Source: Chara braunii
Lineage: Eukaryota; Streptophyta; Charophyceae; Charales; Characeae
DNA length: 37,160 bases
Assembly (NCBI GenBank): GCA_003427395.1
Contig: BFEA01000287.1
Span: 968,625 to 1,005,784, forward strand
Reading direction: 5' to 3'
Positions 1-10,514 of the stretch are shown here, piece after piece. The position numbers and the translations under genes were made by a program. The notes under the pieces were generated by a model that saw only the letters and a program-made list of their open reading frames with translations, was not told where the DNA came from and did not search any database. Within the stretch, counting starts at the first letter, position 1, and each line of letters opens with the position of its first letter.

Positions 1-246
1 AGGAAGAAGGCGGAGAAGCCGGGGGGAAGGTAGGCAGCGGTGTAGGTGTGGGGGAAGGGGAAGTGTCCGGGATTGAGGGGGGGCGGGTGGAGGGGGAGGA
101 GGGGGAGACAAGGTGGGTGGGAAAGGGTGGGCCACTGCCTGCGATCCCTCTTGCAACCCGGTTGGGGAGAGTTGGGGTGGTGTGTCGTTTGTTTCCAGAG
201 GGGGTGGCTGGCAGGCAGTCTGGAGTCCTATGACCGGTTGCCCTAG
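1..246. other. Purine- and G-rich sequence, no gene
   Basis: This stretch is strongly G/A-rich on the plus strand, with many runs of three or more G, especially at about 20-130. Short open frames exist but have the biased composition expected of low-complexity DNA and resemble no protein I recognise. G-quadruplex formation is possible in principle. It ends at the poly(T) that marks the 3' end of the minus-strand retroposon starting at 256. Confidence 0.5.
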
Positions 247-255
247 TAGTTCTTC

Positions 256-1190
256 TTTTTTTTTGAAGAAAAAGCCCAGGTTGTTATAGAGGTCGGGTAT
301 CGACCCAGGTGGGTACTGTCATAGGAGCGCTGGAGTGGAGACTGCAACCAACCCAGTATTATTCCCGGCAACCGAATCGGAAGTTCTCATGGGGAGGTAT
401 GGCCCGAGTTGGTGGTATTCCACTGGCGCCAATTACAAACAACACGCCGACCAGGTGTGGCCTCATGGCTCCCACCTATTTTGATATTGCAGGGGTCACC
501 TTCCTGGTACTATTCCAGCTCAACCAACTAGCGGGTACCCTGACGCGCGACGACAAGACTACTTCCCTGCCCTACCTCACTTCATTTCTCCTAACGCACC
601 CCCTATACCTACTATTCTACCTCAGTGGTACAAGCACTCAGGGCAATCACCTTACTCCTCAGAGGGCGACGTAGACCTACCTGGACTGGACAACTACCCC
701 ACCCAGCCCCAGTGGAAGCCTAATCGTACAAACCTTGTTACTCGAGGACTTCGGATGTTAGGCACAATCAGTATCACTATCAGTCCATACCGACGAACTG
801 AATCGCGGCCAAGCATTCACACAGACCAGAGCAGACTCCCCGTAGCCTGGATCTGAACCCCATGGCGAACCCATGACAGAGATCGGTCTCCCCCACCTAA
901 ATCTACTGATACGCCAGTGTCTGTGTCGTAACATGTGTATGTGTGTAAGCAGTATATCAGTGACCGTAGACTGTGCAAATTTGCCGATAGGCCTCAGGTG
1001 TACGCCCTAAGATGGTGTATAGGTGCGCCCGTAGGCAGTGTAGGTACCAAGAACCATGTGACACTGTGAGTATGTGTGTCTGACTCAGCTATGCCAGACT
1101 CGAACCTATATTCATTCTATGGTATCGGTAATGTGTTGTTTAGCTTGGAGAAAACCAAAGGTGTGCTGTTTTCGTTCACATGAGCATCAG
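256..1190 (-). mobile_element. Retroposon-like dispersed repeat R2, copy 1
   Basis: On the minus strand this sequence ends in a short A run (poly(T) at 256-264 on plus). It matches a second copy at 15182-15957 in the opposite orientation. The clearest match is around 600-660 against the reverse complement of about 15770-15815, both containing a block that reads CACCCCCT then CTACTAT then CTACCTCAGTG. The A-tail leader (about 262-310) also matches 15900-15945. The left limit is the A tail. The right limit is approximate because LINE A coding sequence begins near 1193. The element may simply be the 3' UTR of LINE A, since it lies directly downstream of that ORF2 fragment on the same strand. No convincing protein is encoded. 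Confidence 0.5.
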
Positions 1191-1192
1191 GC

Positions 1193-1671
1193 TCACCATG
1201 TCACCATGAATATTTCCAACCGTGTGTATTTATAAAGGTTTAGTTGGAAAGGGGTCTGCAGGAGGGAGCTTTGACGAAGCTGCCAAGCAGAATTGGCATG
1301 TGATCCCATGGGAACTCCACGGCTGTAAGGTGGTGCCAGGCGGTCGTCCACCGTTGCCATATTTGTCGCGCCATTGGGCGGTAGAGCAAGCAGTGATCCA
1401 GGTCTGCAATCTGATTTTGACTGGAGGACCCGTAGTAGGAGAAAATGGGCGATAACTCCCCTCTTTGTTCCAACTGCGATCTTGACACCACCTAGTCTGG
1501 CGGGGCCAGACAGCGGTAGATGATTTGCCACTGGAGAGCCCGTTGAGACATGGGCATCAAGCGGGCATAGTTGGACCAGTTATACTTTTGCAGGTCTGCT
1601 TTGTCCAGGTTTGTATCCCGCTGCCATCTGAGTTTGATGACGTCGGTGGTATCGATTGTCTTATGTATTTT

Positions 1672-1674
<3 letters not shown>
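1193..1674 (-). pseudogene. LINE A ORF2 C-terminal (zinc-finger region) fragment
   Basis: The minus strand encodes a decayed ORF2 C-terminus: a segment reading LQWQIIYRCLAPPD, a TAG stop at 1492-1494, then SRSQLEQRGELSPI and a degenerate Cys/His segment ending in MARQIWQRW. This aligns with the same region of the LINE at 1675-11478 (LQWQIEH, then DRTSLEQQGRALPWC). There the position of the stop is a Trp, so the stop is a Trp-to-TAG change. The upstream end (1657-1674) is the duplicated target site, and the preceding codons of the same ORF resume at 11479-11496 (reading YRKIHKT). The fragment is therefore the distal part of LINE A, split by the younger LINE. It is non-functional. Confidence 0.72.
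1657..1674. repeat. Target-site duplication, left copy
   Basis: The 18-nt sequence TGTCTTATGTATTTTCCT is identical at 1657-1674 and 11479-11496, flanking the LINE. The last T merges with the poly(T) tail, so the duplication is 17 or 18 bp. This length is typical of LINE target-primed insertion. Removing the LINE and one copy joins the two halves of LINE A ORF2 in sequence. Confidence 0.85.
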
Positions 1675-1716
<42 letters not shown>

Positions 1717-2093
1717 AGGCTCCATCTATTGGTGGGGAGCATCACCTGCTGGAAAACGGGTCCAGCGTCCCCTTTCACATAATCAGGATAGTTTGGAGTT
1801 TCCAGGAAAGCTGTTGGTCCTGCCAGCATTGATTACCCTGCACAACCAGGGGATTTACTGAGCAGGCTGAGTGGGGGTTAACTTATCAGGGGCTAAGGAA
1901 GGGGGGGGGGGCTCTTCACCTGGGAACCGGCGCCAGATATGTACTACGATGTTCTAGCTCCTCCCTCCTTCACTAACCCAGTTTTGAAGCACAGAAACAG
2001 CTAGCCAGGGCTGTCCTGCTATCTGGGGGATTGTACAGACCCTCCCTCTAGCTATTGCAATCTCCCCCAGGAAACTCNGTGACCTCCCTCTAG
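1675..2093 (-). other. LINE 3' UTR and poly(A) tail
   Basis: On the minus strand the 3' UTR runs from the ORF2 stop (2096-2094) to a long A tail seen as poly(T) at 1674-1712, interrupted by one C at 1686. The last 53 nt before the tail (1719-1771) are nearly identical to blocks at 14574-14626 and 17170-17222, the 3' ends of two other LINE copies. The terminal 22 nt (1719-1740) can fold as GCTCC/GGAGC around a 12-nt loop. A poly(G) run lies at about 1901-1911. A short sequence of about 20 nt recurs at 2041 and 2083 on either side of an N. Confidence 0.7.
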
Positions 2094-5000
2094 CTATTGC
2101 AGTGTCCCAGGGTGATTCCCTCTATTCCCACCTAGTTCCCTACCAAGTCCATTCCGTACCACATCATTTCCACCAGGCAATTGGATGGGGAGGGAGGAGA
2201 AATCCGGGAAGTGATCGGGTGATTTTAAAGGGATTGCTGCGTCCACTGTGGTCCATTCATTGAAATGCAGACAGTAATCTCTTGTGATCTCCCCTCCTGC
2301 TGGGTCTTCCTCTGCTGCTGTAGTTGCTGCAGGTTCTGTAGGTTCTCCCTGCCATTCCACCCTGCCTATCCTTCCTCCCTTGGAATCCCCAAGCCAGTTT
2401 GAGTTGAACTTTTGAATTTGTTGTTTGATTTCTCTTGNTTTGTGAAGCAGGTGGATTCGTGCTTTAACCTCGTTCCACTTGGCNGTGATTACTGTCTGAA
2501 TCTGTAGCTGGACGCTCTCCGTGAACTCAGGTCCTTCTAATCGTGCCCCCTCCAGTTCAAAGGTGCAACGTCGGTGCCACAGAGCCCAGAGGATCGCCCG
2601 CCGCCCCAGCTTGAGCAAGTTCGCTGTGAACTCGTCCATTTGCTCTGTCAGGTCCGGCGGCCAAGTTTCACATAGCAGGNCCTTCCAGTCCCATGGCCAC
2701 TGGATGTTTGTCTCCAGTTGCTCCCACACTCTATCCCACCATCTCCATAANCAGAGGGCCCCTGGANACCGAAGAANGATATGTTCGATTGTCTCTGGGT
2801 GTTTCCGGGGGGGGANTGCACTCGTGCAGAGCTTGCACCATGGGAGTGCTCGCCCTTGTTGTTCCAGTGACGTCCTGTCTATGATCCAATTATTCGTTGG
2901 GAGGCAGNGATGCTCAATCTGCCACTGGAGCGAGGCCCATTTAGCTGGCTTTTCTTTTATTGTTTTGAACCATCGGACTGTTTTCAGCTCCTGATTGTTG
3001 AGGTTGANGNGATTTCTCCAACNTTCNNGCACCTGATCGCGGAGTGCAGCCTTCGGTCNTAAGAGNCTGTATGTAGATTTGACTGTTAAGGCATATAGGG
3101 ACTTCTTAAAGTTCTGGCCTTGCTTACCTTGGGTTGACCACGACCACTCCCCTNGGTCCAGGGCCAGGTTGTNTATGGGGGTTTCGNGGTGGTAGGTTAT
3201 CCATTGTTCCTTTTCGTGTAGCACTCGGATTCTGTGTACCTCCCCAGTTTGGCATGTTAGGTCTGTGTTACAAATCTCGCTTTGGATGACGTTATCCTGG
3301 CCCACTGGAGAGAGTTGTACGGTTACTGTCCCATCCGTGTTACANCACAAGATCCTGCCCACCTGGCCCTGTCGGTCTCTGACTGCCACCCAGTCATGTT
3401 TTTGCAGGGAGGGGCCGTTGCGAAGGATTCTCCACCATGCCAGTGGAATCATCTCTACTAATTTCTCCAGGGCTTCATAGGGTTGGTGGCAGTACCTCAG
3501 TTTCTGGCGGAGCTGGTTGGGCCCAATCCAGTCCCTCTTGTCCCGATCCCAAATGTTTTTTATCTTGATGACACCTCTCCTGATCCAGCTCTGCCAGGGG
3601 GTATCGGTGCTAAGGAGCATGCGGCCCGTTGAGTCTACCACCCTCCTGTTCCCCAAGAGGGGTTGGCGTGCCACCTCCTCCCATCTTTCTGGTTCAATTT
3701 TGTCTGGGGGGGTAGGCTCCTCCATGTCTTGAGCAAAGAGGGCCAGAAGGGGTCGTGTTGTAAATCGGCTCGAGCGGCTTTCTTGGGGGAGTCCTGGGGG
3801 AGTCGCAATGGGAGTCAGGGTGCTGCTCCCTTCTGCGGGGAATGGGCCATTCTCTGTTTTCTAGCCACGTCAGCGGGTCGGTCCCCGTTGGTGCTTGCGG
3901 TGCCATGCGCGTGATTTGCTCCAGTGCCAACCCTCTCCAAGGGATCTCAGGATTGAAGAGGAGACGTTTAAGCCATTGCAAGGCCAATGCTCTTGTTTGT
4001 AGCAGGGGATCTATGATACCCAACCCTCCCCGGTTCTTTGGTTGAATAATGGCGAGTCAGGCGACTCGGGGCAAAANGTTTTGTCGTTCGTGATCACCCC
4101 GCCATAAGAAGGNTGCAATTTGGNGTTGCAGCGGGCGCAANGCGTGCTTGTCTANAGCCCAAATAGCCGATTTGTACTACATCGACGCTAGGATCACGTT
4201 ATTGATGATTAGGGCTCGACCAAACAATGATGTGTGCTTGTCCCTCCAGAGGGCCATTTTGGCTAAGGGGGGCAAAGAGATCCAATCGGTATGAGTCGAG
4301 GGTCTGCCTTCTGCAGTTATAGTGATGCCCAACACCCTGATGGGCGCCTCCTTTGGGAGCCAATTGATGCTAGGCTGGTCTGGGGGCCTCGCTCCTTGGT
4401 GGTGTATCCACCACCCCTGAGTTTTATTTCCCCAGTTCACTTTCATGTCTGACAAGGTGCAGAAGCGGTTCATCATGTATTGCACCTCCTCCATTGCTTC
4501 TTTGGAGGCATCCACCATCAACGTTAGATCATCTGCAAACAGGGAGCACACAGGGATTGTCTCCCTGGGTATTGTCACCACTTGGATCCTTTTGAGGTCT
4601 TTTGTGGGACCTCAGATTGGCGGCCAACGCTTCCATGACTATGACAAACAAGTAGGGTGCTATGGGATCGCCTTGTCTTACTGACCTCTGCAGGCGTATA
4701 GGGGGGGCCAGATTGCCATTCACCATGACTCTAGTGGTTGCATTACTATGAAGGATTTCGATCCAGCGTCGGAAGTTTTCCCCAAAGTTGAGTTTATGTA
4801 GGCATTTATCCAGAAAGAACCAGTCCACGTGGTCGTATGCTTTCTCAAAGTCAATGAAAATAATTGCTGCATTTGTCCTCGATTGCCTTGATAGCTTGAT
4901 CACCTCGTTGACCAGGAGGATGTTATCCTGGATGTTTCTCCTTTGGATAAAGCCAGATTGATCGGGGTGGATGATATCCCGCATAGCTGATGTCATACGG

Positions 5001-6778
5001 TTAGTCAGAGCTTTTGCTAGTAGTTTGTAGACCACGGTGAGGAGGGTGATGGGCCTATAGTTTCTGATGTTGGTCCGCGCCCCTTTTTTATATAAGAGCG
5101 TCAGCACTCCTTGCCCTACTATCTCGCCTATCTGCCCAATGTCCCATACCGTATGGTAGAAAGCCATGAGATCTTGTGAGATGCTAGGCCACATACCTTC
5201 CCAAAATTCCTTGGGGAGGCCGTCCAGGCCCGGGGTTTTTTCTTCGTCTATTTGCTTGAGTGTCTCCCAGATTTCTTCCTTTGATATGCGTGCGTCTAAG
5301 GTCTGTCTCTGTTGGTCGGTGAGGGATTTTGTGAGAGGCTCCAAGAATGCGTCAATCTCCTCTGCACGTTTTCCTTTCTCTTGGTTCATACATTCTGAAG
5401 TGAACAGTTCCTGGTGAAAGTTTCTTGCTATTTGAGTGCACTCGGCCGTGGATGAATAGAGGGTTCCGGAGTGACCTTTCGGGTTTACTGAGGCCTTGAT
5501 TGTCGATCTCCCTGTTCTGGCTCTGGCCATTGCGAAAAATTTGGCGTCCATTGCGCCCTCGGTGCTGTGCTTTGAGAGTTTGCCTCGGATCCTGGCTCCT
5601 TGCCATCTGTTCTCCATGTAACCCATGAGTTGGCCTTCTAGGAGCTGGATAGTCTCGCTTTGTTGATCAAGGGGTTGCATGTCGTTTTCCTGCGATTGCA
5701 GGTGTTGAAGTTGGTGCTGAAGATTTAGCTCTTCCGCGTGGCGGCGGGTTGCGAGAAGTTTTGAGTATTCATTGCACTTGCGGCCTAAAAACGCCAGGCC
5801 GTTGTTGAACCACAATATGTCGTCGCCGATGTGGTCCCTCTGAGTTTGCCAAAAGAACCATACATCCTTGAGATAGGCCGTGAACCGATCGTAGGTTAGG
5901 AGGGATGTATTGAGTTTGTAGAAGCCCCTACCTTGGTTGGGTTTCTTTCTAAAGGAAAAAACTGCCAAACACATGGCGTGGTCCAGGTCGGGGTGAGGGT
6001 TTTTGGGAAAAATCTCAGTTGTCTGCAGGCCCCCTTGAAGGTCCTCAGACGCTAGGATCAGATCTATATGCGATTTGGATGCAGATGCTGTAGCACTTTT
6101 GCGGTGACATGTGAAACGGCGAGCCGTCGGGTGGCTACGTCGAAAGGAATCGAAAAGGTTGAGAGATTGTGAGAGGTCAGAAATCATACCCTCATCCTGT
6201 TCTATGTTTACCGGGCAGGGGGATGGAGTTTTCCATCTATCGTTCCACCTGTCTGGTGCCGCATTGAAGTCCCGCACAATGATTGTGGGGATGCCCACCG
6301 GTAGTTTATCCTTCAGGGATTCCAAGAAGGACCGTCGTTCCAGTGGGTCATTAGGTGCGTAGATGTTAAGAATAGTGACCACTTCCAGTTCCAGCATGGC
6401 CAGGAAATATACCTATCTGCCTTCGTTTTGGTCCGCTGCCCAGTTCAGCATCTCCACTTTGGAATCTGGAGGGATCCATATGGCTACGCCACAACTACCC
6501 GGGCGTGGGGCATGGGCCCTGAAGGCCAGGTGGGGCCAGATCTCCTTGTGTGTGTGGTTGTGGTCCGGGGTGTCCATTAGATGAGTTTCCTGGAGACATA
6601 TGACGTCCGGCCATGTCCTCCCTTCCACTCCTCTCAGTAGGTCTGCTATGGCTTGTCTTTTGGGAGCCTTTGCCGAGGCTAGGCCGTTCACATTGAGAGT
6701 GCGCAGGTCAAGGTCCGCTTGGCGTTTGAAAAGGTTCCAGTCCTTGTCCTTACCATAGAGTACATCTACAACATTCAT
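2094..6778 (-). pseudogene. LINE ORF2: AP endonuclease, reverse transcriptase, C-terminal zinc finger
   Basis: This ORF would supply nicking and target-primed reverse transcription. It starts at ATG 6778. The N-terminal APE-type endonuclease shows NVNG, QETH, NIYAPND, DFN (normally GDFN, here RDFN), HIDLIL and DLDH motifs (about codons 20-260). The RT follows (about codons 430-750) with NYRPITLL, FIQRRNIQDN, FIDFEKAYDHVDW, SVRQGDPIAP and FADD (4528-4539). A Cys/His segment (WCKLC to HPETIEHI, around codon 1300) resembles the zf-RVT domain. Damage includes TAG at 6413-6415, TAG at 4177-4179 and TGA at 4057-4059, all at positions where LINE A has Trp, plus frameshifts near 4600 and near 3845. 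Reconstructed length is about 1,560 codons. The ORF is clearly L1-clade but inactive as assembled. Confidence 0.9.
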
Positions 6779-6938
6779 CTCTTATTATTCCAAGTCTGTA
6801 TCTGTAGATGTCCGTGCGTGTTTTTTTTTTGTTTTTTTTTTATAGTGGCAACTACTTCGCCGAGTTCAAGAAGCTGCCTTTCTGTAGAACACGCATCCTG
6901 ATTATATGTACCAGAAACGCCTCGATCTCGGGTGCTGT

Positions 6939-8684
6939 TCAAAGGCCGCCGCTTTTTATTTTTAGGATCTGGAGGTCTTGAAGGGCCTCGTTATCGAACC
7001 ATCGTAGGTTCATGTTGGGTCGGTCGTACTGTAGATAGATGTCCCGAATTTCAAGTCTGTCACGCCCGTGGGAGATTTCCAGAGCCATGGTAGCGCCCTC
7101 TGGGAGGAGACCCTGAGTCAGTCGTGAGATATCCTGTTTTCTCGGGGTCAGGTTGTCCGCCCAAGATGTTAGTGAGAGGAAGAGGGCCGATCGTCCCTGA
7201 AGTGATACCTCTCCGTGGAGTGCGTCGGGAGGGATTGACATTCCCACCTCCCAGTCCTCATGTATCCGTCTGACTGGGAGGAGTGTGACGCCCTTATTTG
7301 AGGACATGGAGGGAGGGGCTTTTTCCAGCCAGTGGCGTATTTTTTGTCTTCTGCTGGTGAGAGTCGACTCCGGGGGCGCGGGGGGGGGGGGGGGGGGGTC
7401 AGGTGCAGGGGGAAGTGGCAGCTGTACGGGTGAGGTGAACTCCCAGGCCGGCAGTGCGAGGCACAGCCCGCCTCCCTGTTCCATAGCCTGGGGCTGAGCG
7501 GGCTGTCGTTGGGTTGGATTTTGGTCCCCGTCGTCCTGCCTTTCCCCCCGGAACACCTGTGGGTTCGTGGGAGTGTTTGACTCTTCTGGTGCTGCGGAGG
7601 AGTCCCGTTCTCGTGGTTGTGTGCCCTCAGTCTCTCCTTCCTGCAGGTTCGTAGGCTTGTCTGGCTGTTCTCGTGCTGCGAAGCAGTCCCGTTCTCGTGG
7701 CTGTGGGCCCTCAGTCTCTCCTCGGATCATGTCATGAGGAGGTGCTTGGTGATCCTGTCGGGATTTCTCGTGAGCGATTGGCTGGTTTGCTTTGGCGCCG
7801 GTGCTTGCAGGGCTCATTTCCTGTTGTTGCTCTTTCGTTTGGTCTGTGGCTGCCGGGCCCTTTGCCTGCTGGTGCTCTTTGATGTGGTCTGCGGCTCCCT
7901 GAGCAGCATTATCGGCATGGCCGTCCGTTCCATCCTTTCTGTCCTCGGTTGTTGTGTGGTCGTTGTTGGTGTGGCCATTCCCGCCGTCCAGGTTGTGTTC
8001 TGCAGTAGGGAGGGGACTGAACCTAGTGAGCACAATACATAGCAACTTGTGGCAGATCTGTGTCCAGGACGATCCTTTAGGCAGGCCTTGATTCAAAGTT
8101 GTATGGAGGCTTGAGCTGGTCTCCAATAGGGGGATCAAATCTCTGTATACGGTATCCCACGCCTCCTCATTTCTGTTTGGAAATTTCAGGCGGAGGTTTT
8201 CCATCAGCCACTCAGCCACATCCTGCAGAGCCATCCTACATCCGTTACTTTCCTCACCTGCGTCAGGCTGGGCATCCTTTGGGACTATGTCGTTTTCCTG
8301 GGCTTCGGCCATCTCCACCTCGGGGGGGGGTGGGGCGCTAGGAATACTTTCTACTTCCATTGGTTCGGGGCCGAAGGCCTCCTCAAACAGGTCACTTGGA
8401 TCTTGCACCCCTGCATTTTGCTGCACTGGCCCATTCAGTGTTGATTGCACAATTTGATCTGGTTCCGCTCCTGGTGGTGGGGGCACGGGTTGGGGATTTT
8501 TTCTGTGCCCTTCCTTCTTCTGTGTGTTTCCTGATGGGAGGGGCGGTTGGGGGTGCGGTTGGGGGTTTCTCTTTTGCCCATCAGTTTTCTGTGTGCCTCC
8601 TAATGTCTTGTCTGTGGGCAGGTACTGTTTGGCGAGGGGGCCCCAGGTCCGTCTCTCACGGGAGTCAAGTTGTTTTTTAAGCAT
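6939..8684 (-). CDS. LINE ORF1b, Pro/Gln-rich protein of 581 aa
   Basis: An uninterrupted 581-codon frame lies between ORF1a and ORF2. Its ATG (8684-8682) overlaps the ORF1a stop (TAA, 8679-8677) within the 8-mer ATGCTTAA. It ends 160 nt before the ORF2 start. The N-terminal half is acidic and rich in Pro and Gln. The middle holds two imperfect repeats beginning GETEG, with QPRERD in each (about 7553-7730). A run of Pro codons corresponds to the G run at 7380-7398. The C-terminal 150 residues look globular (RRIHEDWEVGMSIPP, QYDRPNMNLRWFDNEA), but I recognise no family. It could be the C-terminal half of a single ORF1 reached by +1 frameshifting, or a separate protein made by reinitiation. Its role is probably RNA-particle assembly or a LINE-specific accessory function, which is inference only. 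Confidence 0.65.
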   Translation of the reverse strand: MLKKQLDSRERRTWGPLAKQYLPTDKTLGGTQKTDGQKRNPQPHPQPPLPSGNTQKKEGHRKNPQPVPPPPGAEPDQIVQSTLNGPVQQNAGVQDPSDLFEEAFGPEPMEVESIPSAPPPPEVEMAEAQENDIVPKDAQPDAGEESNGCRMALQDVAEWLMENLRLKFPNRNEEAWDTVYRDLIPLLETSSSLHTTLNQGLPKGSSWTQICHKLLCIVLTRFSPLPTAEHNLDGGNGHTNNDHTTTEDRKDGTDGHADNAAQGAADHIKEHQQAKGPAATDQTKEQQQEMSPASTGAKANQPIAHEKSRQDHQAPPHDMIRGETEGPQPRERDCFAAREQPDKPTNLQEGETEGTQPRERDSSAAPEESNTPTNPQVFRGERQDDGDQNPTQRQPAQPQAMEQGGGLCLALPAWEFTSPVQLPLPPAPDPPPPPPAPPESTLTSRRQKIRHWLEKAPPSMSSNKGVTLLPVRRIHEDWEVGMSIPPDALHGEVSLQGRSALFLSLTSWADNLTPRKQDISRLTQGLLPEGATMALEISHGRDRLEIRDIYLQYDRPNMNLRWFDNEALQDLQILKIKSGGL

Positions 8685-10514
8685 TGCTTCTCTTCTCCTT
8701 GAGGGCCCGACGGCTTGGGGCTCTGCGTTCCGGGTTCTGTGGGCTTCTCGAGTTTACGACCCTTCTCCGGGCGAGGCGGAGTCCAATCGTTGGGGGTCTG
8801 GTGGCCCGGCAGGGGTTTCCTCTTCCTTCCCAGGTCCAGCCTTTTACTTTTCCTGTAGGGTCGTGGTCTTCGAGAAACACCCATCCCTCGTGGCCATGGT
8901 TCACCATATACCATTTGTTGGGTCTGCGCGGATCTTGGCGGAGCCGACCAGAGGGCAGATCCCTGTTGTTTGGGTGGTGCGGGCAGGCAGACTTTGTGCT
9001 GAGATGACCGTATGCCTTACATTTAAAGCACCACGGGCGGAATTTATGTGCAGTGTGGATCTGAAAGACTCGCCCTCCCATTCGATAGGGAACGATGTCA
9101 TCAATCGAGAAAGGCTGGTCTTTGGGCAAGTCCATAGCCAGCATCAGATAGTCGTCGCGCTTCACCACGAAGGAGGGAAGTGGGTCAATGAAGTCGACAA
9201 TGTTATACTGTTGACCAAAGTCGTGGACGAAGGCCGCCTGGATTTCCACCGGGATACGTCTCAGTTCAACCCAGAAGTGGTCCCTCATCAATTGCTCCCG
9301 CTTCTCCTCCGGACTTACCTTTTTGGGTTGCCAGGGATATATTCTCACTTCCGAGCGTTCCCATTTGATCGACCTCCTTCCTTCCATCTTCTTTTTGTCT
9401 TNCTCCGGACTTACCTTTTTGGGTTGCCAGGGATATATTCTCACTTCCGAGCGTTCCCATTTGATCGACCTCCTTCCTTCCATCTTCTTTTTGTCTTCAG
9501 GGAAGAGGCTGAGGACGGTGAACACGGTTGAGGAGAGCGGTTGAATCAGGAAGAATTCTTGAACCGCCTCAGGGTTGCCTTTCATCTCCTCTAGCCTTTT
9601 GTGTATCCATCTAAGTTTGTCGTTCACAGATCTGTGAGCTATATCGCCGAGAAAGAGTCAATTGCTGGCATGCCGGCGATAGGTAATGTCCCTGTCATCG
9701 ATTTTGTCAGGGGGGTATGTTTTCATCATTGTCTTTCTCCCCCCTTGATCGACCACTTGGTTTTGGGAAGGGAGAAGGAAGAGGGTCAAGAAGTATGCCC
9801 TCGCCGACGAAAGGTTACGGAGGGAACTTTCAGCGTCTCGTCTTTGCCCTGTTGTAAGTCTGGGGCGGTGCGCTGGATATCAAGAAACTTTTCTTGAATG
9901 ATTGTTCTGACGCGTTGGGCCCATGTGGGCTTCATGCCCTCATCTTTGCCAGGGCGGTCGGCACCGGTAATTAGCTTTCGCTGCCTTTTTTCCTGGGTCA
10001 GTTCCTCTTCCGTTAACATCTCTTCATCTGCGACCTCCTTGCCGTCGTCCTCCTCTTCCTCACCTTCGCTTCCACTATCATCCTCCATTTTCTCTTCCAT
10101 GTCCCCCCCTCCACCCCCCCCTGTCAGTATCGTATTGCTTTTCTCGTGAGGAGCCCCTCCGCCCCCCCCTGTCAGTGCCGTATGACTCTTCTCGTGAGTA
10201 GCCCCCCCCTGAATGAGGGAGGAATGGGTCAGTTGACTGACCTGTTCAATCGGAGACGGATTCGGCTCTGACTGGGTGGTCAATGGAACCACTTGCCCTT
10301 TAAAGGCTTCAGACGGGTTCGGCCATCGGTTCGGATCTAGGGGGTGCAAGTCCAAGCGCTCGTCCGGCCTGGGGAGAGTTCCTCCAGGCTTCGGCCTGCC
10401 GTACGGAGACACTGCCAGCCGTCTGGTGGGGTCGTGTCTCCCTGCCCCCCTGTAGAAGATAAGGGGGTGTAACGCTCTCCGACCCTTTAGGTCTTGGTCA
10501 ACCGAGCGTTCCAT
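8677..10514 (-). pseudogene. LINE ORF1a, CCHC zinc-knuckle RNA-binding protein
   Basis: The ATG at 10514 gives MERSVDQDLKGRRALH; an upstream in-frame GTG is less likely as a start. The N-terminus carries two copies of a Gly-rich segment (HEKS...LTGGGGG, about 10105-10205), then an acidic patch (GSEGEEEEDDGKE). After a frameshift near 9785 and a TGA at 9658-9660, the downstream part has a DUF4283-like fold region (FWVELRRIPVEI, DDYLMLAMDLPKD) and a zinc knuckle CFKCKAYGHLSTKSAC (CX2CX4HX6C, longer than the usual CX4C end). It closes with a basic tail. In plant L1 elements this architecture belongs to ORF1, which coats the LINE RNA. A 95-bp direct duplication around a single N (9307-9497) adds 32 codons and is probably an assembly artefact. 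Confidence 0.8.
9307..9497. repeat. Exact 95-bp direct duplication around one N
   Basis: Bases 9307-9401 and 9403-9497 appear identical and are separated by a single N at 9402. With the N the period is 96, so the ORF1a frame is kept. A perfect repeat exactly abutting an N is what an unmerged contig overlap would produce. Confidence 0.85.

Noticed and set aside
1099-1109. GGTTCGAGTC on the minus strand, like a Pol III B box, suggesting R2 is a tRNA-derived SINE
   Set aside because: No A box at the right distance upstream, and the element is far longer than usual SINEs.
7380-7398. Long G run as a possible regulatory quadruplex
   Set aside because: It lies in ORF1b, where it encodes a proline run; a coding explanation is enough.
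8524-9531. 335-codon plus-strand frame opposite ORF1a
   Set aside because: It is the antisense of the CCHC ORF1a, which has a recognisable domain; the plus frame has none.
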